Of a stretch of DNA of 64,000 bases, positions 47,533 through 57,170 are shown one piece after another. Position 1 is the first letter of the stretch; every line of letters begins with the position of its first letter. This stretch comes from Vibrio sp. UCD-FRSSP16_30 (lineage in GTDB: Bacteria > Pseudomonadota > Gammaproteobacteria > Enterobacterales > Vibrionaceae): the NCBI RefSeq assembly GCF_001676025.1, contig NZ_LZFW01000024.1, positions 62,001 to 126,000 of the forward strand, given 5' to 3'. A program made the translations under genes and the position numbers. Under the pieces are notes generated by a model, which searched no databases, was not told where the DNA came from, and saw only the letters and a list, made by a program, of their open reading frames with translations.

Positions 47533-48039
47533 ATGGCATCACGCGGCGTAAATAAAGTCATCATTTTGGGTAACTTAGGCAACGATCCTGAGTTACGTCA
47601 TTTTTCTAATGGTAATGCAGTCGCCAATTTTACGGTTGCTACCTCAGAAACATGGCAGGATAAAGCCACCGGTCAGCCTAGAGAAAAAACAGAATGGCAT
47701 CGTATTTCGGTTATGGGCAAGCTTGCTGAAATTGCAGGTAATCATCTGCGCAAAGGGTCGCAAGTGTATATTGAAGGTCAATTGCAAACTCGTAAATGGC
47801 AAGACAAATCAGGACAAGAGCGTTATACCACAGAGATTGTTGTGCAAGGCTTCAATGGCACAATGCAGATGCTAGGTTCTCGCCAGCAAGGTGGTGAGCA
47901 AGGCGCTTCGTATGACAATTCAGCAAATCAACAAAATCAATATAATCAAAATACTCAGCAATCGTCAGCTGTGAATCAAGGTAGAGCGCCAGAAGGCTTC
48001 ACACCAAGCCCTGATGATTATGATGACATTCCGTTTTAG
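47533..48039 (+). CDS. ssb: Single-stranded DNA-binding protein
   Basis: 168 residues. N-terminal OB fold (1-112; [55 protein letters not shown]), a Gln/Asn-rich linker and the DDIPF tail that recruits partners such as ExoI. Most vibrios keep ssb next to uvrA; this copy is next to rmuC and its OB fold differs in places ([14 protein letters not shown]) from the usual one. No LexA box was seen. It may be a second SSB. Confidence 0.92.
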   Translation: MASRGVNKVIILGNLGNDPELRHFSNGNAVANFTVATSETWQDKATGQPREKTEWHRISVMGKLAEIAGNHLRKGSQVYIEGQLQTRKWQDKSGQERYTTEIVVQGFNGTMQMLGSRQQGGEQGASYDNSANQQNQYNQNTQQSSAVNQGRAPEGFTPSPDDYDDIPF

Positions 48040-48051
48040 CATCCTTTAGAG

Positions 48052-48086
48052 CGTATTGATTTACATTTATGATGTAAATCAATACG
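48052..48086. repeat. 15-bp perfect inverted repeat after ssb
   Basis: CGTATTGATTTACAT pairs perfectly with ATGTAAATCAATACG around TTATG. It lies between convergent ssb and sgrR. Strong stem but no T run; a bidirectional transcript end or 3'-end protective hairpin is plausible. Confidence 0.7.
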
Positions 48087-48164
48087 TCAAAATCTGCACT
48101 GTATCGTGTTGGAACACATAAAGTTCTCAGTAGCTATGCTGTGAATCTGCTGCGCTGAAAAGTA

Positions 48165-49817
48165 TCAATTGTTGCGGTTATCAAACCAAATTGTCGATAG
48201 ATTCATAAAGCCAAGACTATTCACATCGGTTCCTCTAAGGTTGGGATGTCGCTGGAAAGAAATGGATTTTGTCCACAATGGCACGATGCGATTTTGCGTG
48301 ATATAACGAAGCTCCAATTGCCCTAGTATTTGATAAGTATTAGGACTTTGCTGAACCTCTTCACGCCACTGTTGGCGTTTAAACGGAGTCAGTAAATTAA
48401 GCGCAGCTTCACTCAATAGCATCCAATAGTAATGGTCGAGAATACCATCGTTACCTACTAAAAAGTCATTGACCCATAATTCAGCTTTGCTGAGATCATC
48501 GACGTAGTTAATTTGCACCCCAAGATCGCTAAAACGCTGCCATAAGTGTTGAAAATCATCATAATCTTTAGTTTGCACTTTAATTGACTGAGGAAGATCC
48601 ACTTTCAACTCAGAATCATCAGTACTGCTTGGTAAGGAATACTTTTCTGGTAAAAAAAGGTGATTACATAAATTGTGACTTTGTTTGTAGTGACTTAATA
48701 GCAGCTGACGACACACTCTTGCAATAGCGCTACGCGCATGCGTATCTAGCCTGTGACTCAAACATAAACTTTTTGTGCCTAATTGAGTGGTATGTAAATT
48801 ATGCAGATCTTGAACTTTAGTATCTAACTCTTCAATTTCGAATAGGTGTCCTACAGACGTTTTGTTTGTTCGTAGCACATGCCAAAAATCCGCTTTTCTT
48901 AATATGCCATGCTGAGCAAAGTACTGAGTGTTTTTTTGTAGGCTCCAATGATCGGCAGTTCTATTTCCCCAGTAATAAGGGCCGCTACCAAATGGGTATT
49001 CTGGCTCGCTTAAATTGGGTAGGAAAATGGCAGCATGTATATCAGCAAGAGTATGTAAAAAGATAGGGTCATTATATTTTAGGGTGATAGCGATCCATTG
49101 CTTTTCAACCGAAATCTCTTTAATACAATCGTAAAGCTCCCGTGCAATAACCGACTCATGTTGATGAGCAAGTAAGGACTCTTTTACATGTTCAGGGGTT
49201 AATAATACCCCGTTGTGAAAGTATATATCGGGACGAATACGAAAATGATAAGTTAACCCTTCTTGATAAAATTGATGCGCAAGGTGAGGGGTGAAAGTTT
49301 TGTGTACCTTATCAAACTTTATTAAGGTATCGAAAAGAACCGTAACATACATGCCCGCATTGCGATCTTGCATATACATAGGATGACATTGAGGAAGAGT
49401 GTACGGCACTAAAGAAATCAATTCATCTGAGCGTTCGCTGCCATCAGAGAGCTCAGCTATCCAATCAGGAAGATGCTGTTTAAAAACAGTTTGATATTGA
49501 AATATATCAGCATATCGAGAAGCTTCGTTCAGTTCCCCTTTCGCAACATATTCTTTTATCACATCACACAAGACTTCATGAAAAGAACGTTTAACCTGCA
49601 GTTGGGTTTTAATGCCTCGACCACGGCCGGGAGTCCAATCAATCCAATCAAGTTGCTGTAGGTTTTTCATGGTTTTAGCCACGTTCCGAGTCGAACATGA
49701 CATGACTTGAGCTAATGTTTGGCTATCAACGACAGTGGCTTCCGTACCGAAAAAACGATCCAGTTGTTTGAGGCGATTGAGATGAATAGTGCTGCTGGTT
49801 TTTTCAGTCATTATCAT
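48165..49817 (-). CDS. sgrR: SgrR-family transcriptional regulator
   Basis: 550 residues. N-terminal SgrR helix-turn-helix (about 10-115: LDRFFGTEATVVDSQTLAQV and TRNVAKTMKNLQQLDWIDW), C-terminal periplasmic-binding-protein-like domain (SBP_bac_5, about 160-480). E. coli SgrR activates the sRNA SgrS under sugar-phosphate stress. No SgrS-type sRNA was identified beside it. The neighbour upstream is a lipoprotein gene closed by a terminator hairpin. Confidence 0.88.
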   Translation of the reverse strand: MIMTEKTSSTIHLNRLKQLDRFFGTEATVVDSQTLAQVMSCSTRNVAKTMKNLQQLDWIDWTPGRGRGIKTQLQVKRSFHEVLCDVIKEYVAKGELNEASRYADIFQYQTVFKQHLPDWIAELSDGSERSDELISLVPYTLPQCHPMYMQDRNAGMYVTVLFDTLIKFDKVHKTFTPHLAHQFYQEGLTYHFRIRPDIYFHNGVLLTPEHVKESLLAHQHESVIARELYDCIKEISVEKQWIAITLKYNDPIFLHTLADIHAAIFLPNLSEPEYPFGSGPYYWGNRTADHWSLQKNTQYFAQHGILRKADFWHVLRTNKTSVGHLFEIEELDTKVQDLHNLHTTQLGTKSLCLSHRLDTHARSAIARVCRQLLLSHYKQSHNLCNHLFLPEKYSLPSSTDDSELKVDLPQSIKVQTKDYDDFQHLWQRFSDLGVQINYVDDLSKAELWVNDFLVGNDGILDHYYWMLLSEAALNLLTPFKRQQWREEVQQSPNTYQILGQLELRYITQNRIVPLWTKSISFQRHPNLRGTDVNSLGFMNLSTIWFDNRNN

Positions 49818-49828
49818 TAACTTAAAGT

Positions 49829-49868
49829 AAAAAAAAGATGAACTACTGTATATTACAATAGTTCATCT
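49829..49868 (-). terminator. Terminator of the upstream lipoprotein gene
   Basis: On the minus strand AGATGAACTA pairs with TAGTTCATCT (49836-49868), with extra inner pairing TGTA/TACA, and six or more T residues follow. It lies before sgrR on the same strand, closing the lipoprotein unit at 49929; it could also attenuate sgrR if reading through. Confidence 0.75.
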
Positions 49869-49928
49869 ATTATAAGGGTCAATGCAGGGCAGTGCATCCC
49901 TTATTGATTAAGCAGTTTACAGAAAATA

Positions 49929-50615
49929 TTAGCTATTTTCTGGTCTCCAGCTTAGTGCACTAGCGATACTGCCGACAACGATAGTGTCACGCTGTGCTTG
50001 AGTTAGATCTGGTAGCATTTGAATGCTGATAGAACCGTTAGTTTGAGTATCAGCAACTTCTTTACCATCAATAGTGAAGGCATAACCTAGAGGTTCACCA
50101 GCTTCGAATGCTGAACCTTGCGCTTTTTTAACAGCCGCAAGCTCAATTTTGGTGCCGTTAAGAGTAACAAAGCCAGTTTCTTCACTTGCACCCATTAAGC
50201 TACGTTTAGCCGTAATTTGGTAACTACCAACGCTTGTACCATCTTTTGTGATGTCACATTTGAACGGGTCGCTACCAGAGAAGTCGATGCCGCCTAAGTT
50301 TAGGCCTGATTGCTTGCCACTACATTCGATTTTCCAGTGTTGGCCATCTTTGCTATCAAGTTGTGCAACCATGCCGCCTTTACTTGAACCCACAACACCA
50401 AACCAGCTAGATTTTGAAGAGTCACGAGTAAAGCGACCGCTATATAGGTCCGCTACTTTAAAAGAACCTTCATCGCCGAAACCGCCGAACTTACCGTCAA
50501 CAGAAACTGGAAGTACAGGTTGGGCTGCTACATCGTCTGCTTTAACCATAATAGCGTTTGAAGCACAACCTACTAGGCTGCTTGCTACGATGACACCTAA
50601 CATTAACTTTTTCAT
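49929..50615 (-). CDS. Putative lipoprotein of unknown function
   Basis: 228 residues. Lipobox LVGC with Cys17 after MKKLMLGVIVASSLVGC. The mature chain is beta-rich, glycine-rich in GKFGGFGDEGSF, and carries two cysteines (IECSG, FKCDI) that could pair. AAGTTAATG-type start with ATCACTATG context and GGAT upstream. No family was recognised; it was likely to sit on the outer membrane. Confidence 0.72.
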   Translation of the reverse strand: MKKLMLGVIVASSLVGCASNAIMVKADDVAAQPVLPVSVDGKFGGFGDEGSFKVADLYSGRFTRDSSKSSWFGVVGSSKGGMVAQLDSKDGQHWKIECSGKQSGLNLGGIDFSGSDPFKCDITKDGTSVGSYQITAKRSLMGASEETGFVTLNGTKIELAAVKKAQGSAFEAGEPLGYAFTIDGKEVADTQTNGSISIQMLPDLTQAQRDTIVVGSIASALSWRPENS

Positions 50616-50874
50616 AGTGATCCTAAATATATTCTTTCGATAGGTTCACTATATGCAACGAACAAAAATTAAAAGAGGAAGAGTCGTTCTCGAGGTGTTC
50701 TGGTTTTAAATTATACAATGACAAAAATAACTGAGTGTGAAGTCTCAATTTGAGAGGGGAATATAGAAAAAACAAGGATGAAAAATTGTCTGTGAAAGCC
50801 GACCACAGACAATTTTATTGGTTTAGAACGATAAAATTTACTACTTAAATGCTCAAGTCAAAATTGAAATATAA

Positions 50875-50994
50875 TTACTCTTTTTTCTGACACCAACTAT
50901 GGTACACACTGCGATGCTGCTTTTGTTGCATGCGTTGCTTGTGCTTAGATTGTCTGCCGATACGAGTTCTTCTTGTGCGATTAAGGCTATTCAT
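50875..50994 (-). CDS. Small arginine-rich protein, 39 residues
   Basis: A 39-residue frame starting MNSLNRTRRTRIGRQSKHKQ and ending HSWCQKKE, with a TTAGGT ribosome-like site 8 bases before its ATG. It is very basic (arginine, lysine, glutamine, histidine) in the first 30 residues. It is too regular in bias to dismiss as noise, but no family was recognised; a ribosome- or nucleic-acid-binding role is only a guess. Confidence 0.5.
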   Translation of the reverse strand: MNSLNRTRRTRIGRQSKHKQRMQQKQHRSVYHSWCQKKE

Positions 50995-51131
50995 GGTGTT
51001 TACCTAAAGTGTATATAGTGCTGAACGAGCCAGCTGGCTAAAAGTGGAACAGCTGTTAGATCACTGTTCGCTTTTTAAGTATGGATGTGATCGTATACTT
51101 TTTCCTATCAAATCTATGGGAGAAGTCACAA

Positions 51132-51722
51132 ATGAGAAATTTTAAGTGGGCGATTTTGAGTGTTGCGTTAGTTGCTGGGTATGCAAGTGCTGCAGATGCA
51201 GGGAATACAACCAGTTCTGATGACACAAACTTTTTCTCCGGTATTACTCTTGGGGCGGGTTACGCTCAGGACAGTAATATACATGGGAACACCTTGAACG
51301 GCTATAGTATCTTTTCAAGAGGTTATATTGTTCCTTCTTTAAGAGATTACCTATTTACAGATTTTCGTTGGTCACACACCACCGATGATATTGCTTATGG
51401 TTCTGATAAACATGGTAATCTTCAAACCACTACAGCGGATTTAGAGCGTTACCAGGCCGCTCTTGGTGTAGGCTACCCATTCCAAGCGACTCAAAGCATT
51501 AAAATTAAACCTTACCTAACAGCTGGTTGGGCATGGGACAGCATAGAAGTTGAGTCACATAACGATCATGCTCATGCTCACGATGACGGCATGGTTGGAG
51601 CATTGGGTATCGAAACGCAATTTGGTCAACACGTAGTGACAAACCTAGGCTATTCAGAGCAGTTCTCGGGCGAGCTTAAAGCCGACCAATTCATGCTTGA
51701 TGTAGGTTATAGATTTAAATAA
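51132..51722 (+). CDS. Small outer-membrane beta-barrel protein
   Basis: 196 residues from ATG 51132 with GGGAGAAG upstream; a start at 51081 would bury the signal peptide. Signal peptide MRNFKWAILSVALVAGYASA then a barrel of alternating strands (SGITLGAGYAQDS, PYLTAGWAWDS, VTNLGYSEQF) ending with a terminal aromatic-hydrophobic strand MLDVGYRFK, as expected for outer-membrane insertion. A HNDHAHAHDDG loop is histidine-rich and could bind metal. No specific family. Confidence 0.75.
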   Translation: MRNFKWAILSVALVAGYASAADAGNTTSSDDTNFFSGITLGAGYAQDSNIHGNTLNGYSIFSRGYIVPSLRDYLFTDFRWSHTTDDIAYGSDKHGNLQTTTADLERYQAALGVGYPFQATQSIKIKPYLTAGWAWDSIEVESHNDHAHAHDDGMVGALGIETQFGQHVVTNLGYSEQFSGELKADQFMLDVGYRFK

Positions 51723-51751
51723 CGCCTACTAAAACTAACAGATATTACTTA

Positions 51752-51783
51752 CCCCAAGTACCTCGGTATTTGGGGTTTTTTTA
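51752..51783 (+). terminator. Rho-independent terminator after the barrel gene
   Basis: CCCCAA pairs with TTGGGG, with inner GTAC/GTAT pairing around CTCG, and a T7 run follows. Confidence 0.86.
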
Positions 51784-51917
51784 TGCTTTTTAAATACGAT
51801 AATGTGAGTAATGAACGGTTATATATGACGGAATGAAAATATTAGAAGCTGAAACTCTCAATTGATTTGATTTTTCGTTACCATAGCTAACGCTACCTTT
51901 CTCACTCGTAGGTTTAA

Positions 51918-53138
51918 ATGAAAATACTGCACACATCGGATTGGCACCTTGGCCAGAATTTCTTCACAAAAAGCCGCCTTCACGAACACCAACAATTCAT
52001 TGATTGGTTACTCAGCACCGTAGAGTCAGAAAAAGTGGATTGCGTGATCATCGCCGGTGACGTGTTTGATACCGGAACGCCGCCAAGTTATGCGCGCGAG
52101 CTGTACAATCGATTTGTGGTTGATATGTATAAACGCAATTGCCAGTTAATCGTGCTGGGTGGCAATCATGATTCGGTCGCAGTATTAAATGAATCCAAGC
52201 AGCTGTTACAACAACTGCATACTCAGGTCATCGCCAGTGCCAGTGAAGACAATCAAATTTTAGATGTGCAAAACGCAGACGCAAGCATAGGGGCTATCGT
52301 ATGCGCGGTGCCTTTTATTCGCCCTAGAGATGTCTTAAAAAGTATTGCTGGTGAGTCTGGCAGTGATAAACAAAGAGCGCTGGGCGAGGCGATAAAATCT
52401 CATTACGCCTATTTATATCAGCAAGCGCTAGAAAGGCGTCAGCAGCTTGATCTTGACGTGCCAATTATTGCCACCGGTCACTTAACTGCGCTTGGGGTGA
52501 GTCAATCCGAATCTGTGCGTGATATTTATATTGGCAGTTTAGATGGCTTTGCCGCGGATGGCTTTCCGCCGGCAGATTACATTGCGCTGGGCCATATTCA
52601 TCGACCACAAAAAGTGGCGAAAAAAGAGCATATTCGATACAGCGGTTCACCGATTTACCTCAGCTTTGATGAGCTAAAATCGCAAAAGCAGGTCGTGCTG
52701 GTGGAATTTAATGCCAGTCAGCTTATCAATATAGAAGCTAAAGCGATCCCATCCTTTCAGCCTATGTACTTTATTAAGGGCGATCTTACTCAAATACAGC
52801 AACAGATTGAACTACTACCAACGCCGCCAGATCAACACAGCATTTGGCTGTCGATAGAAGTACAAGTGCAAGATTATCTGACCGATCTGCAACAAGCGGT
52901 GGAGAAAATAATCGGTGAGCGCAGCATTGAAGTGCTGCAACTGCGCCGTGCTCGCACCTTGAAAAATCAAACGTTATCACAACAGCAAACAGAAACCTTA
53001 TCAGAGCTAACCCCTATTGACGTGTTTAACAAAAGATTGGCAATGGAACATTTTGACACTGAGCAAGACAAAGCTAGAGCGGCAAGAATCACCAGCCAAT
53101 TTAAACAGATAGTCTTAGACGTAGAAGGGCAACAATAA
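51918..53138 (+). CDS. sbcD: Exonuclease subunit SbcD
   Basis: 406 residues. Calcineurin-like phosphoesterase motifs in order: HTSDWHLGQNFF (about 4-15), GDVFDTG, GGNHDS, and ATGHLTALG, ALGHIHRPQ, the metal ligands of SbcD/Mre11. Nuclease subunit of SbcDC, cleaving hairpins and protein-blocked ends. Its stop codon overlaps the sbcC start by 1 base (TAATG). Confidence 0.96.
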   Translation: MKILHTSDWHLGQNFFTKSRLHEHQQFIDWLLSTVESEKVDCVIIAGDVFDTGTPPSYARELYNRFVVDMYKRNCQLIVLGGNHDSVAVLNESKQLLQQLHTQVIASASEDNQILDVQNADASIGAIVCAVPFIRPRDVLKSIAGESGSDKQRALGEAIKSHYAYLYQQALERRQQLDLDVPIIATGHLTALGVSQSESVRDIYIGSLDGFAADGFPPADYIALGHIHRPQKVAKKEHIRYSGSPIYLSFDELKSQKQVVLVEFNASQLINIEAKAIPSFQPMYFIKGDLTQIQQQIELLPTPPDQHSIWLSIEVQVQDYLTDLQQAVEKIIGERSIEVLQLRRARTLKNQTLSQQQTETLSELTPIDVFNKRLAMEHFDTEQDKARAARITSQFKQIVLDVEGQQ

Positions 53139-56100
53139 TGAAAATATTGCGTCTTACCTTCGACAACCTAAATTCCTTAAAAGGAAAGTGGCAAATTGAC
53201 TTCTCATCTGAGGCTTTCATAGAAAGTGGTTTATTTGCGATTACCGGCCCTACAGGGGCTGGCAAAACCACCATTTTGGATGCTATTTGTTTAGCGCTTT
53301 ATCACGAAACGCCGCGTCTTGGCGGCATTTCCACCACCAATAATGAAATCATGACTCGTGGCAGTGCCAGTTGCAGCGCCGAGGTTGAATTTGAAGTGAA
53401 AGGCAAAGCATACCGAGCACACTGGAGCATGCGCCGTTCACGCAATAAAGCCGATGGCAAATTACAACCTGCGACCGTGGAGTTAGCCGAGGTTGAATCA
53501 GGCACAATTGTGGCAGATAAAGTTAAAACTAAACTCGATCAAATCAATGAGATCACGGGCTTAGATTTCTCGCGATTCACCAAATCCATGATGTTGTCGC
53601 AAGGTCAATTTGCCGCGTTTTTAAATGCCAATGCCAATGACCGCGCGGAACTGTTAGAAGAGCTCACCGGCACTGAAATTTATGGTTTAATTTCAGAGCG
53701 TGTTCATCAAAGTTATAGCCAGTCTAAGATCCAGCTTGATCAACTCAACACAAAAGCGGATGGGGTGGTTCTTCTAACTAAAGAGCAGCAACTAGAAATA
53801 CAAGATGAGCGCATTCAGCTTGATAGTGCCAGCAAGCAGCAAAATGCTCAGTTGGGTGTCTATCAAAATCAGCTTAACTGGTGGAAACAGCAACACCAGT
53901 TATTACAAGAGGTGACAGTGCAACAAAAAGCGCTGGATGCTACAACAGTCTCTCATCAACAAATGCAGCCAAATCGAGATAAACTCGAACGCAGTGAACC
54001 GGCTGAACGCATGCGGGCAAGTTATGAGTTGTGGGATAATGCGCAGCGTGAAAAGCAACGTATTGATGGGCAGATCAAAGATCACCAGAGTCAATTAACC
54101 ACCCAACAAGCACTATTGCTGCCATTACAGTCAAATGTTAAGCACTCAGAGCAGGCGTTGCATGAGGCAAGAGAGCAACAGACTGCGCTGCGTGAATTGA
54201 TTCAACAAAAAGTCGTACCGCTCGATACTCATATCCAGACCCAGCAAATCGCTTTAAAAGAGCAACAGCAACAGACAGAACAGGCTAAACAAGGGGCAGC
54301 GGTTCTTATTAAAAAACAGGCTGGTTTGCTGAATGAAATGACTAAGGGCGCAGCATCTCTAGCCGAAGGGCAGTTATATCTGGACACCCATGCGAGCGAC
54401 GCGATTTTGCAAACCTCGCTAGCGTTATGGCAACAAAAGAACACTCAATATCGCGATGCAAAAGAGAAACAAGCGCAATCACAACTGCAATTAAATCAAC
54501 TCAATGATGAGCTTAATCGTAAGCGTCAAGCATTGCAGGTTTCTGACACTCAGTTAGCAACACTTGGTAATGAATTACAGCAAAAGCAGGGTGAGCTTAA
54601 TCGCGCGCAACAGCAACTGGACAGCGCATTAACTCAGGGAGATGAAAGCTCACTGTTAACGAAACTGAAAGCCCTTCAGGATAATAACCCTCATTATCTA
54701 AAGCTAGAAGAGGGTAATAGGATTTATGGTGAAACGTGCGGTGAACTTGCGCAACTTAGTGTAGATATTGAGGAAAAGAACCGTCAAATTACAGTTCAAC
54801 AACAACTGGTCAATGAGAGCTCGCAGACACTGGCGCAGCTTGAGCAAAGCATTAAAGATATCACCCAACTTCTTAATCAAGAAAGTGAACTTGCCAAGTA
54901 TCGATCGCAACTTGATAATCAAACGGCCTGCCCATTGTGTGGCTCTGTTGAGCATCCTGTATTAGATAAAGCAGATAACGTTAATGTGGTGCAGTTAGGG
55001 CAAAGGCTTACACAGACTCAAGCGCAACATGCACAAACAACCACCTTACTAAAACAGCAACAAACCCAGCTTGATACTTTAAATAGTCATCAACAATATA
55101 CCTTGCAAAGACAACCTCAGTTGCTGGATAAACGCCAAAAGCTAGAGCAAAGATGGCAAGCGTTTACCCAGTCGCATTCACTGGCTCTAACTCTGGGCGA
55201 TGAGGCAAGTGTTAAGCAGTTAATTGCTGACAATAAACATCACCAAGATCAGATCAATACCCAGTTACAGGCATTGCTGAAACTGCAAAAGATCCGAGAT
55301 GGACTCAATAGACAACTGCAACAGCATCAAGTGACTGTGACTGATGCGCAGCAAACACAAAATAGTCATAAAAATACCGTTAGTGTATTAGAGAGTAAAA
55401 TCGAATCGGCGCAAAAAGATCTTCAGCTGTGGTCAAATGCAAGCTTAGAGTATTTCAAAGAGCTAGAGCGAGAAGTGACTCATGCAGGGTTTGAATTGCC
55501 GAAAACCAATCTGACGGCATGGTTCACTAATAAACATAGCGACCTTAAACAATGGTCGATAAAAGCAGAACAAGTACGTGAAGCACAAGTGCTTTGCGAC
55601 AAGTTAGCCGTGCAAATTAATGCCGCTAAAGAGTCAGTCGCAGCGGCAAATAGTGCTCTGGATCAACAGCAACATAACCTACAGCAAATCGAGAACCAGC
55701 TTTCAGACAATCAAAAGCAGCGCAGTGCATTATTTGGCAGTAAGTCCACCGAGCAAGAATCGCAGCAAATGCGCATTAAGCTAGAAAAACAGCAAGCCGA
55801 ACTTAAACAGTTAGCCAGTAATAGCGAGGATTGCCAAGCCAGTGTCAGCAAGCTTTCAGGTCAATTAGAGACCATGGCAACCCAGCAAATACAGTGGGCT
55901 CAAGATGTTAGCGCTAGGCGCATTACTTTAGATAATGAGTTAGCACAAAGTCCTTTTATTCACGTAGATGAGTTTAAGCAAGCGCTGCTGTCTAAAGAGC
56001 AGCGAGCGCAGTTGGTGCATGACATTTCGTTAAGTGACAAAGCTTTGGAAAAGGCAAAAAACCTGCTTTTAAACACTCAATCTGCGGTAGATACTCACCA

Positions 56101-56809
56101 ACAACTTTTAGAATCTGAAGGCTGGGAATTAACCCCGCAAATTGAAATTGAACAGAAAGCGGCTTTATTAGCAACAGAGATCGAACATAGGTTAAAAAGG
56201 CAAGGGGAGTTAGCACAGCAATGCACTACCGATGCCAATAATAAAGAGCGCTTAAAAGATCTGATCTTAGAAATTGAACAATTCGAGCAAGAATTTAACG
56301 ATATTTCCCATCTTAATTCGCTAGTAGGTTCAGCCAAAGGTGACAAATTTAGAAAGTTTGCTCAAGGGTTAACCTTGGAAAACTTAGTCTATTTAGCCAA
56401 TAAACATTTAGCCCGCTTTCACGGAAGGTACGAGCTACAACGCAGCTCCGATGACGGCTTAGCCCTGCAAGTGTTAGATACATGGCAAGGGGATGCAAAG
56501 CGCGACACCAAGACATTATCTGGAGGCGAGAGTTTCTTAGTCAGCTTAGCATTAGCCCTGTCTTTATCGGATCTGGTCAGTCATAAAACCAGCATAGATT
56601 CCTTATTCCTAGACGAAGGTTTTGGCACCTTAGATTCCGAGACCTTAGATATTGCGCTAGATGCACTGGATAACCTAAACGCATCAGGAAAAATGATTGG
56701 CGTGATCAGCCACGTAGAAGCCATGAAAGAGCGCATACCCCTACAAATCAAAGTCTCTAAACGCAGTGGGCTAGGAGTGAGCGAGCTAAGCCGAGAATAT
56801 TCAGTTTAA
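53138..56809 (+). CDS. sbcC: Exonuclease subunit SbcC
   Basis: 1223 residues, longer than E. coli SbcC (about 1048). ABC-type halves at each end: Walker A ITGPTGAGKTTILDAICLAL (about 34-53) and the signature TLSGGESFLVSLALALSLSD, Walker B DSLFLDEGFGTLDSET near the C-terminus. The middle is a long coiled coil with the zinc-hook CPLC in NQTACPLCGSVEHP (about 601-606). Joins two SbcD-SbcC units. GAT-rich codons in the coil are normal for it. Confidence 0.95.
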   Translation: MKILRLTFDNLNSLKGKWQIDFSSEAFIESGLFAITGPTGAGKTTILDAICLALYHETPRLGGISTTNNEIMTRGSASCSAEVEFEVKGKAYRAHWSMRRSRNKADGKLQPATVELAEVESGTIVADKVKTKLDQINEITGLDFSRFTKSMMLSQGQFAAFLNANANDRAELLEELTGTEIYGLISERVHQSYSQSKIQLDQLNTKADGVVLLTKEQQLEIQDERIQLDSASKQQNAQLGVYQNQLNWWKQQHQLLQEVTVQQKALDATTVSHQQMQPNRDKLERSEPAERMRASYELWDNAQREKQRIDGQIKDHQSQLTTQQALLLPLQSNVKHSEQALHEAREQQTALRELIQQKVVPLDTHIQTQQIALKEQQQQTEQAKQGAAVLIKKQAGLLNEMTKGAASLAEGQLYLDTHASDAILQTSLALWQQKNTQYRDAKEKQAQSQLQLNQLNDELNRKRQALQVSDTQLATLGNELQQKQGELNRAQQQLDSALTQGDESSLLTKLKALQDNNPHYLKLEEGNRIYGETCGELAQLSVDIEEKNRQITVQQQLVNESSQTLAQLEQSIKDITQLLNQESELAKYRSQLDNQTACPLCGSVEHPVLDKADNVNVVQLGQRLTQTQAQHAQTTTLLKQQQTQLDTLNSHQQYTLQRQPQLLDKRQKLEQRWQAFTQSHSLALTLGDEASVKQLIADNKHHQDQINTQLQALLKLQKIRDGLNRQLQQHQVTVTDAQQTQNSHKNTVSVLESKIESAQKDLQLWSNASLEYFKELEREVTHAGFELPKTNLTAWFTNKHSDLKQWSIKAEQVREAQVLCDKLAVQINAAKESVAAANSALDQQQHNLQQIENQLSDNQKQRSALFGSKSTEQESQQMRIKLEKQQAELKQLASNSEDCQASVSKLSGQLETMATQQIQWAQDVSARRITLDNELAQSPFIHVDEFKQALLSKEQRAQLVHDISLSDKALEKAKNLLLNTQSAVDTHQQLLESEGWELTPQIEIEQKAALLATEIEHRLKRQGELAQQCTTDANNKERLKDLILEIEQFEQEFNDISHLNSLVGSAKGDKFRKFAQGLTLENLVYLANKHLARFHGRYELQRSSDDGLALQVLDTWQGDAKRDTKTLSGGESFLVSLALALSLSDLVSHKTSIDSLFLDEGFGTLDSETLDIALDALDNLNASGKMIGVISHVEAMKERIPLQIKVSKRSGLGVSELSREYSV

Positions 56810-57170
56810 TAGTCATTTATCAATGTTATGAATCCCTAAAGGCGTAACACCAATTGTAATGGTTAATATCTAAGACTATGTGGATAAACTGCAAGAAAGC
56901 ATGGCGCTAATAAGTGCCGTGTTTTCTTTGTGGATTTGGGGGGGGATAGTGGTGATATTCGGAAGCTTATTTATGCCCAAAGTTTGTTTCGCTTCTAAAT
57001 ACGTTCCAGCTCGGCAGCTAGTTTTGACATACTAAAAGTAATGTGTGGCAAAACGTAAGATGTGACCCTATTGCCTTCCTTTTATTTTAATAACCTTAAA
57101 AAATACAATGGCATAATACCTCCGAATTATTCTGTTAAACTACACCTGAAACTTTTAATCAGGAGTGATA
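56810..57170. other. 361-bp gap between sbcC and the DUF4041 gene
   Basis: It contains a G-U-tolerant hairpin (GAAAGCATGGC with GCCGTGTTTTC, 56895-56926) that may end sbcDC, and a short TAACACCAATTGTAATGGTT stretch similar to the ends of the palindrome after ihfA. No gene was recognised. Confidence 0.45.

Noticed and set aside
49818..49928. SgrS-type sRNA gene next to sgrR
   Set aside because: The gap holds a terminator hairpin but no recognisable ptsG-pairing segment or independent promoter.
54380..54397. GGACACCCAT copy inside sbcC
   Set aside because: Within a conserved long coding frame with no flanking repeat context; likely chance.
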